Of a stretch of 64,000 nt of DNA, positions 1 through 11,001 are shown one piece after another (within the stretch, counting starts at the first letter, position 1; every line of letters begins with the position of its first letter). The notes below the pieces were generated by a model, which did not search any database, was not told the origin of the DNA, and worked only from the letters and a program-made list of their open reading frames with translations. The DNA lies in contig SNVD02013683.1 in the NCBI GenBank assembly GCA_013180625.2, forward strand, positions 1-64,000, in the 5' to 3' direction. The position numbers and the translations under genes were made by a program. Source of the DNA: Boswellia sacra (Eukaryota; Streptophyta; Magnoliopsida; Sapindales; Burseraceae).

Positions 1-2
1 TA

Positions 3-542
3 GCTGCGAGAGGAATTAATTTGATTTATGGAGGGGGTAGTCTTGGGTTAATGGGGTGTGTGTCGACAGCTGCATCCCTAGGAGGGAGTAAAGTTCTCGG
101 CATTATCCCTAAAACCATTAGCTGTACGAGATATCGTAGGCAATACAATCGGGGAAGAGTTACAGGTCTCTAGCATGCATGAGCGTATTGCACATATGGT
201 TGTTAAGTCTGATGTATTTATAGCTTTGCCTGGTGGTTATGGTACATTAGAGGAGATATTTCAAATCACCTCTTGGGCACAGCTAAACATCCATAAAAAA
301 CCCATTGGTTTGTTAAATGTCAATAATTTTTTGATGGTTTGTTGTCTTTTCTTGATCAAGCAGTAGAAAAAAACTTCATCTCACAGTCGGCGAGGCAAAT
401 CCTGGTTACAGCTTCAACTGCAGGTGAGTTAATTGACAAATTACAAGAATTCGTCTATTCGCCTGATTCAACAATGGCTCGGATAGATTGGTTTGGAGAA
501 GGCAATAAGAGGCGTAAACTGGATTTAACGCTCCATCTGTAA
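3..542 (+). pseudogene. LOG-type cytokinin riboside monophosphate phosphoribohydrolase, processed pseudogene (5' end outside window)
   Basis: LOG enzymes release active cytokinin bases from their nucleotide 5'-monophosphates in the cytosol. The frame opening at base 3 gives the LOG segment containing [10 protein letters not shown] and VLGIIPKT. After a frameshift near 120-130 the next frame carries MHERIAHM and the family signature [10 protein letters not shown] second one-base shift near 330 moves to the frame reading [15 protein letters not shown], which runs to the family-like C-terminus and a TAA at 540-542. LOG genes normally have several introns, but none is present from the GGGS motif to the stop. 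With at least two frameshifts and a downstream A-tract, this is best read as a retrocopy made from spliced mRNA. A functional gene is very unlikely. The N-terminal third lies before the window. Confidence 0.85.
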
Positions 543-908
543 TCTCTATCTGTTGGTTTGCTTTGTTTTTGTTTTGCTTTCTTTTTATTGCGTTTATTTG
601 AGAGTTTTCATGTCGTTTCTTTTGAGCTTTTTCAGGTTATTTCTTTCGTCCCAGGTAATATTTCTAATCTCGGTTTTTAGAGTGGTGGCTTAAAAAGTTC
701 AAGTTCTCTTGAAACGCATTCTGGATCTCTTCAATCCATAATGGCCGAATAAGGAGGCTAACTTCTAAACTTTGTAGACCCATTCTAACTAACTTGTTTT
801 TGTTTGCTGACTTGTTGAACTTTGTTATTTTATGAGTGAGTTTAGTTTTGCGTAATTTAGAGTTGTTATGTGTTTTGATCTTTATCAGTTTTGATTTAAA
901 AAAAAAAA
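543..908 (+). other. Probable retrocopied 3' UTR and poly(A) remnant of the LOG pseudogene
   Basis: T-rich, non-coding sequence follows the LOG stop and ends in an uninterrupted run of 11 A at 898-908, in the position expected for a retrocopied 3' UTR and tail. The A-run could also be chance in AT-rich DNA. A 15-base word, CTTGAAACGCATTCT, occurs at 708-722 and again at 956-970. It does not abut the A-run, so I do not call it a target-site duplication. Confidence 0.45.
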
Positions 909-1179
909 CAATTGTGGAAAAACCTGAGAATGGCAGAATATGGGGTTTCTTTAACCTTGAAACGCATTCTCTCGAAATAAATCTGTAGTTTGTTTATTTC
1001 ATGTTGTTTGAAGTGTTTCTTTCATAATAAAGGTATATAGGCTGGAAACCTTAAGTCTGCGGGCTACTGGCCCTAAGGATTGTTGAAATATACAATCTTG
1101 ACTCAGGTGTAACAACGCCACGTACCTCTTTTCTTGCATTTTGTGTGTCGATGATAAGATAATGATTGAATTAAGAATA

Positions 1180-2506
1180 ACTCTTGGAAATGATAAATGA
1201 TGCATGGATCTGTGTGCTTGAAATGTTTATTGGTTTTCGCTTTGCTTTTGATTCCTTACGCAACATTGAGCACTGAGCTATTATCACTAAGTTATTTGTC
1301 ACTTAGAGAAAGTTTATGTAATTTAAATGTTTCTTCAGATTTTCATGAATTCTAGAACTTGTTTGATGGTCACTCGAGGCGAAATCCTAGACTGTGCAAC
1401 ATTGGGGAAATGATTTAGGCCATCTTTGGACCGTTTGAGCTTAATAGCCAACCTTGATTGAAATTGATCCCTAGTTACCCCTTTGAGCCTTTGTAAGCCT
1501 TTTTCTTTGTTAACTCACGAAAAGATTTCCTAACCTCAAATGAATTTATTCCAAACAGTTTATCCCTTACCTATGAGCATGTAGATCATTCACAATTAAA
1601 TTTTGAGCTATGTTCGGGTTTTGGGAAGTTAGAGGAGGTTGGGATGTGTCATGAGCAATGCAAGTGAGTTCTATTGTGTTTGTAAAAAGAAAAAAAGAAA
1701 AAAAGAAAAAAAAGCCAATCTGTACTTATCATCCACGTACTTACACATTGAGGACAATGTGTTGTTTAAGTGTGGGGGAGGGGAAGTGTAATAAAAAAAA
1801 GAAAAAAAGAAAAAAAAAGAGAACAAAAGAAGAAGAATAAGAGATCTATACCCTTAAGTGTTCTTAAAAAGAATGAAACGACAAAGTGTGGAGGTGTAGT
1901 TTTCTTTTTTTTTCTGCAAAAAAAAAAAAAAAAGATTGAGTGTTCTAAATAAGTTTGGGGGAGTAACCTGGTGAATTGAAATGAAGTTGTGTTATAGGGT
2001 TGAGCTCTACATAGTCTTGAATGATTTCTGTGTTTGTGGGTGATTTGAGCCAAATTATTATCCTTTATCATACCTTCACCCAAGCCAAACGTTACAAGCT
2101 TAAAAAGTCCTACTTGATCCTTGGTGTTGTGCATGTCTACATTAGTGGAGAGTGACTTGAAAAGCAGGCCTATGGAGTTTATTTATACACACATCTTCAA
2201 TATTAAATATGATTCATTTTTATGTATAAACTCATCCGGGTTACAAGTGATTAGGTGAGAATGGCTCTACAAACACACACTTGAGGAATTGAAGTGAAGC
2301 GAAACTAATCTTTGAGATAAAATTCTTGATCAAGTGCATTATTTTGAAGTTTTCCTTGGGTTATAATTAAGTACAATCTTTGAGGCCTATTTGCAAGATA
2401 AAGCATTGGTGTGTTTTAATTTTTTTGTTGATTCTGTTTCGGTTTAGTTTTATTTCATATTGTCGTAGTTGCTCGAGGACTAGCAAAGTCTAAGTGTGGG
2501 GGAATT
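1180..2506 (+). mobile_element. 3' internal region of an Athila-like Ty3/Gypsy retrotransposon
   Basis: This non-coding stretch has features typical of the region between the coding part and 3' LTR of Athila-type elements: a CCTTTGAGCCTTTG block at about 1480, the phrase ACATTGAGGACAATGTG at about 1745, and AAGTGTGGGGGAGG just after it. Two purine-rich homopolymer clusters lie at 1685-1712 and 1790-1840. A final polypurine tract, AAGTGTGGGGGAATT, at about 2492-2506 abuts the LTR. No integrase or RT is visible, because the LOG retrocopy lies immediately upstream. The left boundary is approximate. The long frames over the poly(A)/poly(T) tracts are low-complexity artefacts. Confidence 0.6.
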
Positions 2507-3924
2507 TGATAAGTGTCTATTTATATATCATTTTCATATCAATTCGTCCATGTTTCTTTGCTATATTCCTTGGTATTTTTATGTTTTTGTGTGGTTTTGA
2601 TGTTTGTAGGAGTTTTGGAGCAACTTGCACAAAAATGGAGTAAAACCCTTCATTTTCACCTCTGCTAGTCAACCATCTTCTCGGATTTAATTGTATTGAT
2701 ATACAATGAACCCGATGACATATTATATACCGTTGGAAAGCTCTCGAAGTCTATTTTCTGGAGAAATTTACGGTTTATAAATCCATTCAGTGTACCAAAA
2801 GTTGTAATCAAAACAGTGTGAGAAGTATAGAAATGTAATTCCACAAATCACTGTAGCATGTATAATACGGGATACTGTAGCAGGTTACTGTAGCAGAGTA
2901 TTTAAACACATTTTAGGGTTTTATTTTGATAACTTGAAGAGGGGAGAACGTGGTGGAGGCTGCAGCTCTGGAATTCTTTCATCTCTTGGAGTTCTTGAAG
3001 GAGAAAGGAAGCTTGGAAAGAGGAAGAACTACAATCCAAAGAGAATTACATCAAATTTGCTAAGTTTTTCCCTTCCCTTTCATTTTCTGGAATGTCTCCA
3101 TGTTGTATTGTATTTACCACGTTCTTAAACATGTGTAACTGAATCTGAATTGGTTGAGGGTGATTTCAAAGCCCTTGATATGGTTTTTGTGTTGATTGTG
3201 CAAGAAATTGTTATCCAATTCTCTAATTGAAGTTGCTTGTATTTTCCCATGTTTAATGCTTATGATTGCTTGCTGGATTGTATTTGGGTGGCCAACTGAA
3301 TATAATCTGGATATTGTCTATTGCTAGACTAGAAATCTTGATCCGTAATTGTCTTGAATTTCTAATCATTAGTAGCAAAATTGTGATCAGAGATTGCAAT
3401 TGGAGAATACAACCTAAGTTAAATAATCCGAGCTTGTGTGTTTATTGCTTAGATCAACCTATCTTTCTTATCGTAATGCATCCATTGAATTAAATTTAGA
3501 GAGCTTGTTCTAGGTTGTTTAATGGATAGAGATTAAATAAAGAGCCTGTTTTATTTAACAACAAAGTAAGGAAAGATTGGGATAACAGAGCTTATTGTTA
3601 TCTACGGTTGATAATTCCAATGGTGTAATTAGATGATAATTCTACAATTAATTCGCAAATCCATATCTTGTGGTGGAGAATGATCTCTTAACCAGATTTC
3701 TATCATTAATTAATTCCCATTTCAATTAAGTTTGCATTGTGTTATTCATTAATTACCGTCGTATTCAGTTTTTCATCTAGTTAATCAACCAACAAAACCC
3801 CCTATTTAGTTAATTGTTGCTGGAAATAACAAATTCAATTAGAATCAATCCTCGTGGAAACGATATCTTACTTATCACTTTATTACTTGTGCGACTAGTA
3901 TACTTGCTAGTTTCGAATGCATCA
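2507..3924 (+). repeat. 3' (or solo) LTR of the Athila-like element
   Basis: The sequence begins TGATAAGTGTC directly after the polypurine tract and ends in GCATCA, giving TG...CA termini and about 1.42 kb, a usual Athila-like LTR size. The late part contains CCTCGTGGAAACGATATC, a motif commonly near the 3' end of such LTRs. No primer-binding site follows, consistent with a 3' LTR. The 3' boundary is inferred from the terminal CA only, and no target duplication can be tested because the 5' end of the element is not in the window. Confidence 0.55.
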
Positions 3925-4140
3925 ATGTTACTCTATTTCATTAAGTTTAGGTGGATCTTCAGTTAAGAACCTTGCTAGACCCAGAGTTGTCAAGCAAAAC
4001 AACATCTTTTGCTGCCATCTCTTAAAATTCAATCCACTGAATTTCTCCCTTTTTTCACCATGGTTCACAGGAACTGAAACATATATAGCTGAGGCAGTAG
4101 CCACATTAGCTTGTTGAGAACCAGTCGTAAGATCAACCAT
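3925..4140 (-). pseudogene. Copia gag N-terminal fragment
   Basis: Read on the minus strand, about 70 codons starting at 4140 carry the typical start of plant Copia gag proteins (GEKREKFSGLNFKRWQQKM, then FLTEDPPKL). The fragment stops where the Athila-like LTR begins, so it is truncated by that insertion or by a deletion. No PBS, protease or RT accompanies it. It is a dead scrap of a second retroelement in the opposite orientation. Confidence 0.75.
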
Positions 4141-5714
4141 CTCAACAACAACAACAAAATTAATATATCGAACTTATTTTTTTAATTTCTTGAACCAAAC
4201 TATAGTTTATGAGAACAACTAAATAACTTTCAATAGATGATTTTTAGGAAAGACGGGAGGGTTTACAATAGGTCCAATTTAAAACCCAACCTTCTTAGAT
4301 AGAATTTCTTTATAAGAAATTCCTAGGAAAGATGTGGAGGGGTCACAGTTGCTTCCTTTTCAAACCTAATCTCCTTAGACAGAACTTCTCTATTTAGTTA
4401 CTATCTAGTTGATGCCAACAAACTAAAAAAAGCGTTCCACAAAAATATCACACCAAATATATATATCAACAAATAAAGGCAAGAGCAATTTATATATTCA
4501 AACAAATAAAATTATATATATAATATTAGATTCTGACATGCCACTTTTAAAAACCTTATACAAAGTAAGAATCTATTTTAAGTTTATTTGAAAATGTATG
4601 CAATATATAAGGATAACATATAAAAATAATTTAATTTAACTTAAAAAAAAAGTTACCAATTGGAAGCTTGTCCTCACACGATTTTCGTAGAATAAATTCG
4701 CCTTCTCTGCTAGGTGCTTGAAAATTTTATTGGCATTTGTCTCCCAAGATGTAGCGATAGCTAGTAGCAAAAGAAGCACTACACTTCTACTTAAGCGAAC
4801 TGGAAACCCTTAAAGTCTATCACGAACTTTAGAACCAGAAGCTAAGAACACAAGAAAGTAAGGGATAAACAAGTTAGAGAGAAAGAGACAGCTAACTTGT
4901 AATGTGTAGAACAAATGAGGTAGAACCTCTTTATGTAGGCCAAGGCACTTGTAACTTATGGAATTTGGAACACCAACTTTATTAACTCAAATTAACTTTT
5001 ATTCAATACATGAAAATTCATTAATACATAAGCTATTAATTTGAAAAGACTTATAACATCTATGAATTTATAAAGACTTCTAACATCAATTTTATTAACT
5101 AATTTTCCAATGTTATTCACTTATATGAGAATGAGACGCTGTTGTCAAAAAAGGACGACGGGTCATAAAAATAAAGTTACAAAATTATTGTTTAATTACA
5201 CTTGAATTGCATGTGTCGGGGAATGACACATCCACAAACAAACTCTTAAAATTATGTTTCAAGTTACTCTCTAGGGTATTATAAACTATCTTGTGCCACT
5301 ATTGAAAATGATCCCCTACATAATCCACAATTAATGAGGCCATTAACCCAATCCTCTACGTTATCCATGATTATCATTAGTCAAAGTCATAAAAATTAAC
5401 GTGCTAAATTATTCTTTAGAGTATTTTAAATGGTCTTTTACTTCTAAAATAGTATTCTTACTTCATCCATGATTACCATTAATTAATTAATAAAAATTAA
5501 TATTTTGAATTCATTATTTACTTAGAAAAAATCATGTACTTCATCCACAACTAGTAAGATTGAATAGAAAAGTATAATTTATTCATCCATAATTAATAAA
5601 ATCATTAGCCACGATCATCTATGCCCTTTATTTTTTTTCTAATTATACCATTAATCAAATCACAAAATTAATGTTTGGAATTATTTTATAGAGTATTGAC
5701 AACATCCTTTACTT
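4141..5714. other. Intergenic AT-rich DNA with degenerate repeats
   Basis: No gene is visible. A local imperfect direct repeat occurs at about 4246-4320 and 4326-4400 (both contain GGAAAGA, an ACCCAACC/ACCTAATC-like block and TTAGA(C/T)AGAA). The stretch 4680-4950 may be a decayed Copia LTR or leader belonging to the antisense gag scrap, but no PBS or boundary is clear. The remainder is low-complexity AT-rich sequence. Confidence 0.4.
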
Positions 5715-5718
5715 ATAA

Positions 5719-6935
5719 GGCTGTGTTTGGGGTACCGCATAAGATTGTATAATTATTACTGTAATGGATAGTATTGTATTGAATTGTATAATATAAAAAA
5801 TGAGTAAATTGTATACTATATTTGGTTTGTCATTGTATTGGATTTATGTTAACCAATGCTGTGTTTGGTACAAGATTGAATTGGATTGCATTAAAATTTT
5901 TTATATTAAATTAAAGTTTTATATTAAATTAAAATAAATAAAAATATATTTAATAAATTTTAATAAAAAATTTAAATTTGTCAATTTACTAATTACAAAA
6001 TATTGAATTTTTAAGCGCATAACTAAATTAATATATTTAAACTAACAAATAAATATGAATGATTTAAAATTGTTTAATTATAAAAACTGAAGAATATTTA
6101 AGTAAATGTGAGTATACAAAAGCTTACAATTAATTATTTTAATTAAATTTTATCTGATTTAAATAATATATTTAGTTTTATAATATTTCTTTTTTCTCTC
6201 TCTACTTTCCTTTCTTCTCCTTTTTTTGGCTCAAGTTGTAGATCGACCATCTCTTTTCTTCCATTCGCCTTTTTTTTCTTTTGAAATCAATTTCAAGTAC
6301 TAGTGGCTTAGCAGCTAAGCATTTGAGGCAAGGAACTTGAAAACGGCCACCCTTTGGCTGAAATTTGTTGACCAGTGATCAAACCATGCCCGATCTGTTT
6401 CTCCAAGCCAAGTCCTTTTCTTTTTTTTTTTTTTTTAATAGCTTCTTCCTCTTGATTTGATTTTTGATGGGGTTGAGATTTTGGTTTGTTAGTGTTGAAA
6501 TGAGATTTTGGGAGAGGGAAGGGAAGAAGGAAGATTAACAACAGAGAAAGAGATCTCGTAGCAGGAGTTGGCAATGATAGGGGAGTTGACGGCAACGGCG
6601 GCAGAGGAAGGGAAGAGTTCTTTGAGGGATGTGTAGGACTAAGAAGAAGATTTGAGAGAGAGGAACTCACCAGATGATGATGATGTTGTGGATTTTGGGA
6701 GGCTGGAGTAGGAAACAAGAGTGAAGAAAGAGAAGCGAGAGTTTTTGCTGGAGAAACTAAATGCAAACAGTACTTATGCAGCCTTACCCAAGGTCCCCCA
6801 CGTGATAACTTATCCTACCTTTATGCGCTTTTTTACAATCCTGTCCCACTTAATTTTTCAACCAAACACAATAAATACAAAATCTTATACAAACAGGCCC
6901 CTTTGTACAATATTATGCGGGCTACCAAGCACGCC
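5719..6935. mobile_element. Non-autonomous DNA transposon (PIF/Harbinger-like), possibly carrying a gene fragment
   Basis: The left end reads GGCTGTGTTTGG, a short spacer, CCGCATAAGATTGTA. The reverse complement of the right end reads GGCGTGCTTGG, a short spacer, CCCGCATAATATTGTAC. These are clear imperfect terminal inverted repeats of about 30 bases. The flanks are ATAA on both sides (5715-5718 and 6936-6939), compatible with a TAA-type target duplication. The interior has a CT/GA-rich, more complex block (6190-6770) unlike its AT-rich surroundings. No transposase is visible. The superfamily is inferred from terminus and target only. Confidence 0.6.
6308..6766 (-). other. Open frame inside the DNA transposon, possible captured exon
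   Basis: A 152-codon minus-strand frame starts with Ser/Leu/Pro-rich sequence resembling an organelle transit peptide. A plausible splice donor (CTGGTGAGTT) follows about 100 bases in, and a long T-run next to an AG follows further on. This resembles the 5' exon of a nuclear gene for an organellar protein carried by a transposon, but I recognise no domain. Without a donor-gene match it may be only a CT-rich open frame. Confidence 0.25.
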
Positions 6936-7040
6936 ATAAAAGGTTAATTTAGGGATGACAATCTTGCCATAAGGGGTGACCATCACAATTCCCATTGCTC
7001 ATTAGTGATTAGAAAATAAGGAAAACCTTTTGATGTAACA

Positions 7041-7890
7041 TGGTTTATTTTTACATTAGGGATAATTTAGTCTTTTCATTAATTTAGTTGTTTAAAGTTT
7101 AATTGAATTATGAATTTTATGATTTAGGGATTTTGATTCAATTAAGGATCTTAATTTTTTCTAATTTGATTTAAACCCAAATTATTAGTTTAGGGATTTT
7201 GACTTAAATAAGGATTCTAACGTCCCTAATTTTACTCAAATTTCAAAGCAAAAAATAGATACACTTTTTATGAAACCAAGGTGAAAAATAGATAAATAAG
7301 AACAATAAAGTAAAAACCACACAATATTTTTACGTGAAAAACTCTAAAACTAGAAAAAAGGACGGACTGTTAGAGATAAAATTTCACTATATGAAAAATT
7401 TTACAATCATATAGACTTGGAACTCACTCCCAATAACCCTAATACATCCTCTCTTTTCCAAGCTATCTCACTCACTCACACCTCCAAGAGAAATTTTAGT
7501 CACCCTCTCTTTCCCAAATTATCTCACTCACTCGCACCTCTAAGAGGAATTTTAATCACCTCACTATAAAGGAATTTATCTAGAGCTAAACTTGAGATGC
7601 TTCAAGTGGTACACTTGTAACCAAGGAGTAGGATCCTTTATATAAGCTTCCAAGTTCCAATCCTTACCTTTCCCTATTTATAATAGGAATGCTCTTTCTT
7701 TGCACGGTTTATTTTTACATTAGGGTAATTTAATCTTTTCAATAATTTAGTTATTTAAAGTTTAATTGAATTAGGAATTTTATGATTTAGGGATTTTGAC
7801 TCAATTAGGGATTTTGACTTTTCCTAATTTGATTCAAACCCAAATTGTTAGTTTAGAGATTTTAACTCAAATAGGAGTTCTGACTTTCCT
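7041..7890. repeat. Pair of diverged ~185-bp direct repeats flanking a ~470-bp insert
   Basis: The block at about 7041-7230 (GGTTTATTTTTACATTAGGG ... ATTTAGGGATTTTGA ...) recurs in the same orientation at about 7706-7890 with scattered substitutions. The insert between them has the look of a small retroelement LTR, including the phrase TTTTTACGTGAAAAACTC. A relic TRIM or local duplication could produce this arrangement. Neither PBS nor coding sequence was found. Confidence 0.45.
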
Positions 7891-8165
7891 AATTTGACTT
7901 AAATACCAATAAAGCTAGTCTAGTATAAGTATAGGTTTTCATTATTATTTTGTTAGACATTACTTAGACATTGATTATTTTGATAAAATTGAGTTATTAT
8001 TCAGGGAAGAGCATGGATTGGTTGTTTAATTGTTTGAGTGAGTGATTGTTGAGTATGTGTTGTTAATGTTTGAATTTTGGTTTGTTCTTATTATAAGTTT
8101 CCCGTCACTTTTGGGAGGTGATTATTGGTTGAATTTTTGCTTATTACATTTTATCATTATTTTTT

Positions 8166-8346
8166 GGGCAATGCTAAACCTACAACCTACTTACATCAAC
8201 CTCTCCTTGCAACCTGAGTTGGCACAAATTCACTAAAGGAGGAGAAAACAAAAACGAATAAGAGAAGTTACATCTCTAATAAGATTTTGCCAACTTAAGT
8301 TGCAAAGAGAATTAGTTATAAGTGGATCGTAAGTGTAATACTATCC
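8166..8346. mobile_element. MITE, Mutator-like family A (copy 1)
   Basis: The left end GGGCAATGCTAAACCTAC pairs with the reverse-complemented right end GGATAGTATTACACTTAC. The flanks TTATTTTTT (8157-8165) and TTATTTATT (8347-8355) are a possible 9-bp target duplication with one mismatch. The interior contains AGAGAAGTTACATCTCTAAT, a word shared with the copy at 57874-58074, which places both in one family. Confidence 0.65.
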
Positions 8347-8373
8347 TTATTTATTTATTTATTTATTTATTTT
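8347..8373. repeat. (TTTA)n microsatellite
   Basis: Six to seven tandem TTAT/TTTA units immediately follow the MITE. Confidence 0.8.
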
Positions 8374-8828
8374 GGGAATGGATCACAGCCACACGTATCA
8401 ATTCGAATCACCGACCTACCCTGAAGGTTGGTCTGATCAAGAATCAATGCTATGATCCAATGATCATCATTCATCCATGATCCATCAACAAACGAATCTT
8501 GATAAATGTTTCATAAAAACTATACATTCTTAATTACCTCACTCTCACCTTCTTACTTTACACGCTCTTTATAGTTCTTAAAATAACTCATTCCTTTTTT
8601 TTTCTCCCAAGATATTTTTGTTACACTGGTCATACTCTTTCAAAAAAATTTATTATGTCAAGGTCTCTCCATAATTAGGCCTTTTTCTATTAACAAAAAT
8701 AATAAATTTTTAAATAGGGTGTTGATCGTTATTTCTGAAACTATAAGTGATTAATTAGTATTTTATCAAACCCTGAGGGTTGAAAGAATTTTTCCATAAT
8801 AAGTGGTAATTGAGTCGATTAATACTTA

Positions 8829-9900
8829 GGGATTATTTGGCATAGGGCGTTAAGGGCTTGGGGTTGGGAATCCTTGTTTGGTTAACATATTACACATTTT
8901 AAACTCTAGAATGTTGCATTACCATGGGTTTCAGATTGCTGTTTGGTGGGGCAATCCTAAACCCTTTAAACACTTGAGTTTAGGATGCCCAGGAATCCCA
9001 AACCCACAATCCATTTCATCTTCAATGTTCCTCACTGCTCCAGATTTCCTCAGCAAACAAACAAGACATCACCAACCAAATAGAATTTCTCCACTGATTC
9101 ATCATCACCATCGTCTCCAACAAATAAACCATAATCTCAACCCCAAAACCCACTAGAAATTCGACATACAACCATAGATAATAACCCCAAAAAGCAAAGG
9201 AAGAAGAGAGGGAGAGGAGTAAGCAGAGAATCAAGGACGAGTGGTTGAAGCAGGAGTGAGGCAGTGGCAGTTGAGAGGGAGAGGAGAGATGGTGGTGCTA
9301 CTGGTGGAGAGGAAGTTAGAGAGAGGACAGAGGAGTGCGGCAGTGACACCTTTGCCTCCACTTCTCTCTCTTCTCTCTCTTTCTCCTTGAACGGCGACGT
9401 CTTCGCCTCCTCATGGTGGTGATGCGCAACTAGGTGTGGGCAAAGCGGCAAAACACGACTTGTGTGCATTGGTTGTGGGTTTGCAAAAAAACAGAGGGAG
9501 AAGAAGGGGAGAGGAAAAAGAAAAAGGAAAAAAAAGTTTTATTTTCTGAAAACTGTTTCTTGCGCAAGAAATCAGTTTAATTTATGTATATTTTTAAGGG
9601 CATTTTTCAATGGTTTTGTAATTTGATTGTATCAAAAATTCAAATATTATGATTTTTGGATATTTTGTTAGGTATTTTGTGAATTTTTGAATATATTTTG
9701 TGGATATTTGTTGTAGATATTTTATTTGATATTTTTTTATTATTTAAAATTTATTTGTATAAATAATTCAAATATTAGAAATGTCTTAATATTATGAAAA
9801 TAAAATAAATATTTTTTATATATTTAAAAAATTTTAATTAAATAGAATTAGTACATTCCTTTAAGTAACTAAACACAGTAATCCGATTCTAATTGAAATT
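8829..9900. mobile_element. Putative non-autonomous DNA transposon with a GA/CT-rich core
   Basis: The left margin has GGGATTATTTGGCATAG. The reverse complement of the right margin has GGATTACTGTGTTTAG, a weak inverted pair. The core (9000-9500) is far more GC- and purine-rich than its surroundings and has open frames on both strands, none recognisable. The overall design resembles the better-defined element at 5719-6935. The ends are uncertain and there is no clear target duplication. Confidence 0.35.
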
Positions 9901-10062
9901 AAACATAAGATTCTTATGGTTAAGTAAGCACAATAATTTACTTTTTCAGATGTCAAATTTTTATGTTTTATTTTTCAAAAAATATAAACTCTGTTCCAAA
10001 GATCCCTACCCTTCATTATCAAATGATCCTTCATAGCTTGTTTTGCATAAAAAGAGAGCCTT

Positions 10063-10756
10063 GGGCGCGTTTGGGAGCGGGCTTATCATGGGATTGGACT
10101 AAGTTTAGTCCAATCCCATGTTTGGTACAGAAGTGGGACTGGACTGATAATCCAAGTCAGTCCCACCTCTCTTCTAGCCAAAGCCAAATTAGTGGGACAA
10201 ATTTTTTTTAATTTTTAATTAAAAATAAAACTAAATATAATAATAAATATAATATAACAATAATTTTTAATTATATTTAAATATTTAATAAAATCAATTT
10301 TGATTGTTTACTAAAAAGTAATAAAATAATAGTATAATATTAATATAAAAATAACTATTAAATTAATAACAAAAAATAAATATCATCTAATAATATTTAA
10401 ATACTAATTATTAATAAATTATTATAGTTATATAAAAATTAATTTTAACATAAAATATAATTTTATTATTATTTATATAGAAATATCAACAAATATTTAA
10501 TATTTAGTTTTTATTCAAGTTCAATTTAAAAAACATTAAGTTAGTTTATTTTTTAAAATTATTTTCTTAAAAATTATTATCTATGTTAATAGTTCAGTCC
10601 CATATTACACCAAATATTAGACAATATTATTTAGTCCAATCCCATATGATACCAAACATAAGACAGTATTACATAGTCCAATCCAGTTCAATCTCAATCC
10701 CAATCTCAATCTTAATCCAGTCCAGTCCAGTCTAATCCCACCTCTCAAACGTGCGC
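10063..10756. mobile_element. Non-autonomous DNA transposon with GCGC...TTTGRGAG termini
   Basis: The left end GCGCGTTTGGGAG pairs with the reverse complement of the right end, GCGCACGTTTGAGAGG. Sub-terminal sequence on both sides is rich in GGGATTGGACT / AGTCCAATCCC words, and the middle (10200-10570) is almost pure AT. A perfect 16-base inverted repeat with a 2-base loop lies at 10087-10120. This is hAT- or Harbinger-like in style. No target duplication is evident, so the superfamily is unassigned. Confidence 0.6.
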
Positions 10757-11001
10757 TGTTTATCTTCGAATCTTCACAAAAAAGAGTGGGCCATTGGGCC
10801 CCAATTGAATGGATGAACATGGAATACATATGCATCGTAATTTTGTAATCCAGCCAATAAATGCCTTATACGGTTTTACCTTCTCTTTGTTTTAATGTGG
10901 TGGAGATCCACCATTGTCCAATGAAACTAAGACTGGTACTGTTTTGTCTCGCTCTCTCCCTTATCTTACTTAACTCTTTGTTGTTCACTGGCAAATTGGC
11001 A

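Noticed and set aside
956..970. 15-bp direct repeat (708-722 and 956-970) as a target-site duplication of the LOG retrocopy
   Set aside because: Neither copy abuts the A-tract end, and the first lies inside the retrocopied 3' region.
1658..2134. Open frames on both strands over 1658-2134
   Set aside because: They are Lys- or Phe-rich readings of poly(A)/poly(T) tracts in the Athila-like 3' region.
10861..11001. Upstream in-frame extension of the F-box protein from the ATG at 10861
   Set aside because: It adds a hydrophobic stretch atypical of F-box proteins. Homology with the inverted paralogue starts at the later Met. It is probably 5' UTR or promoter.
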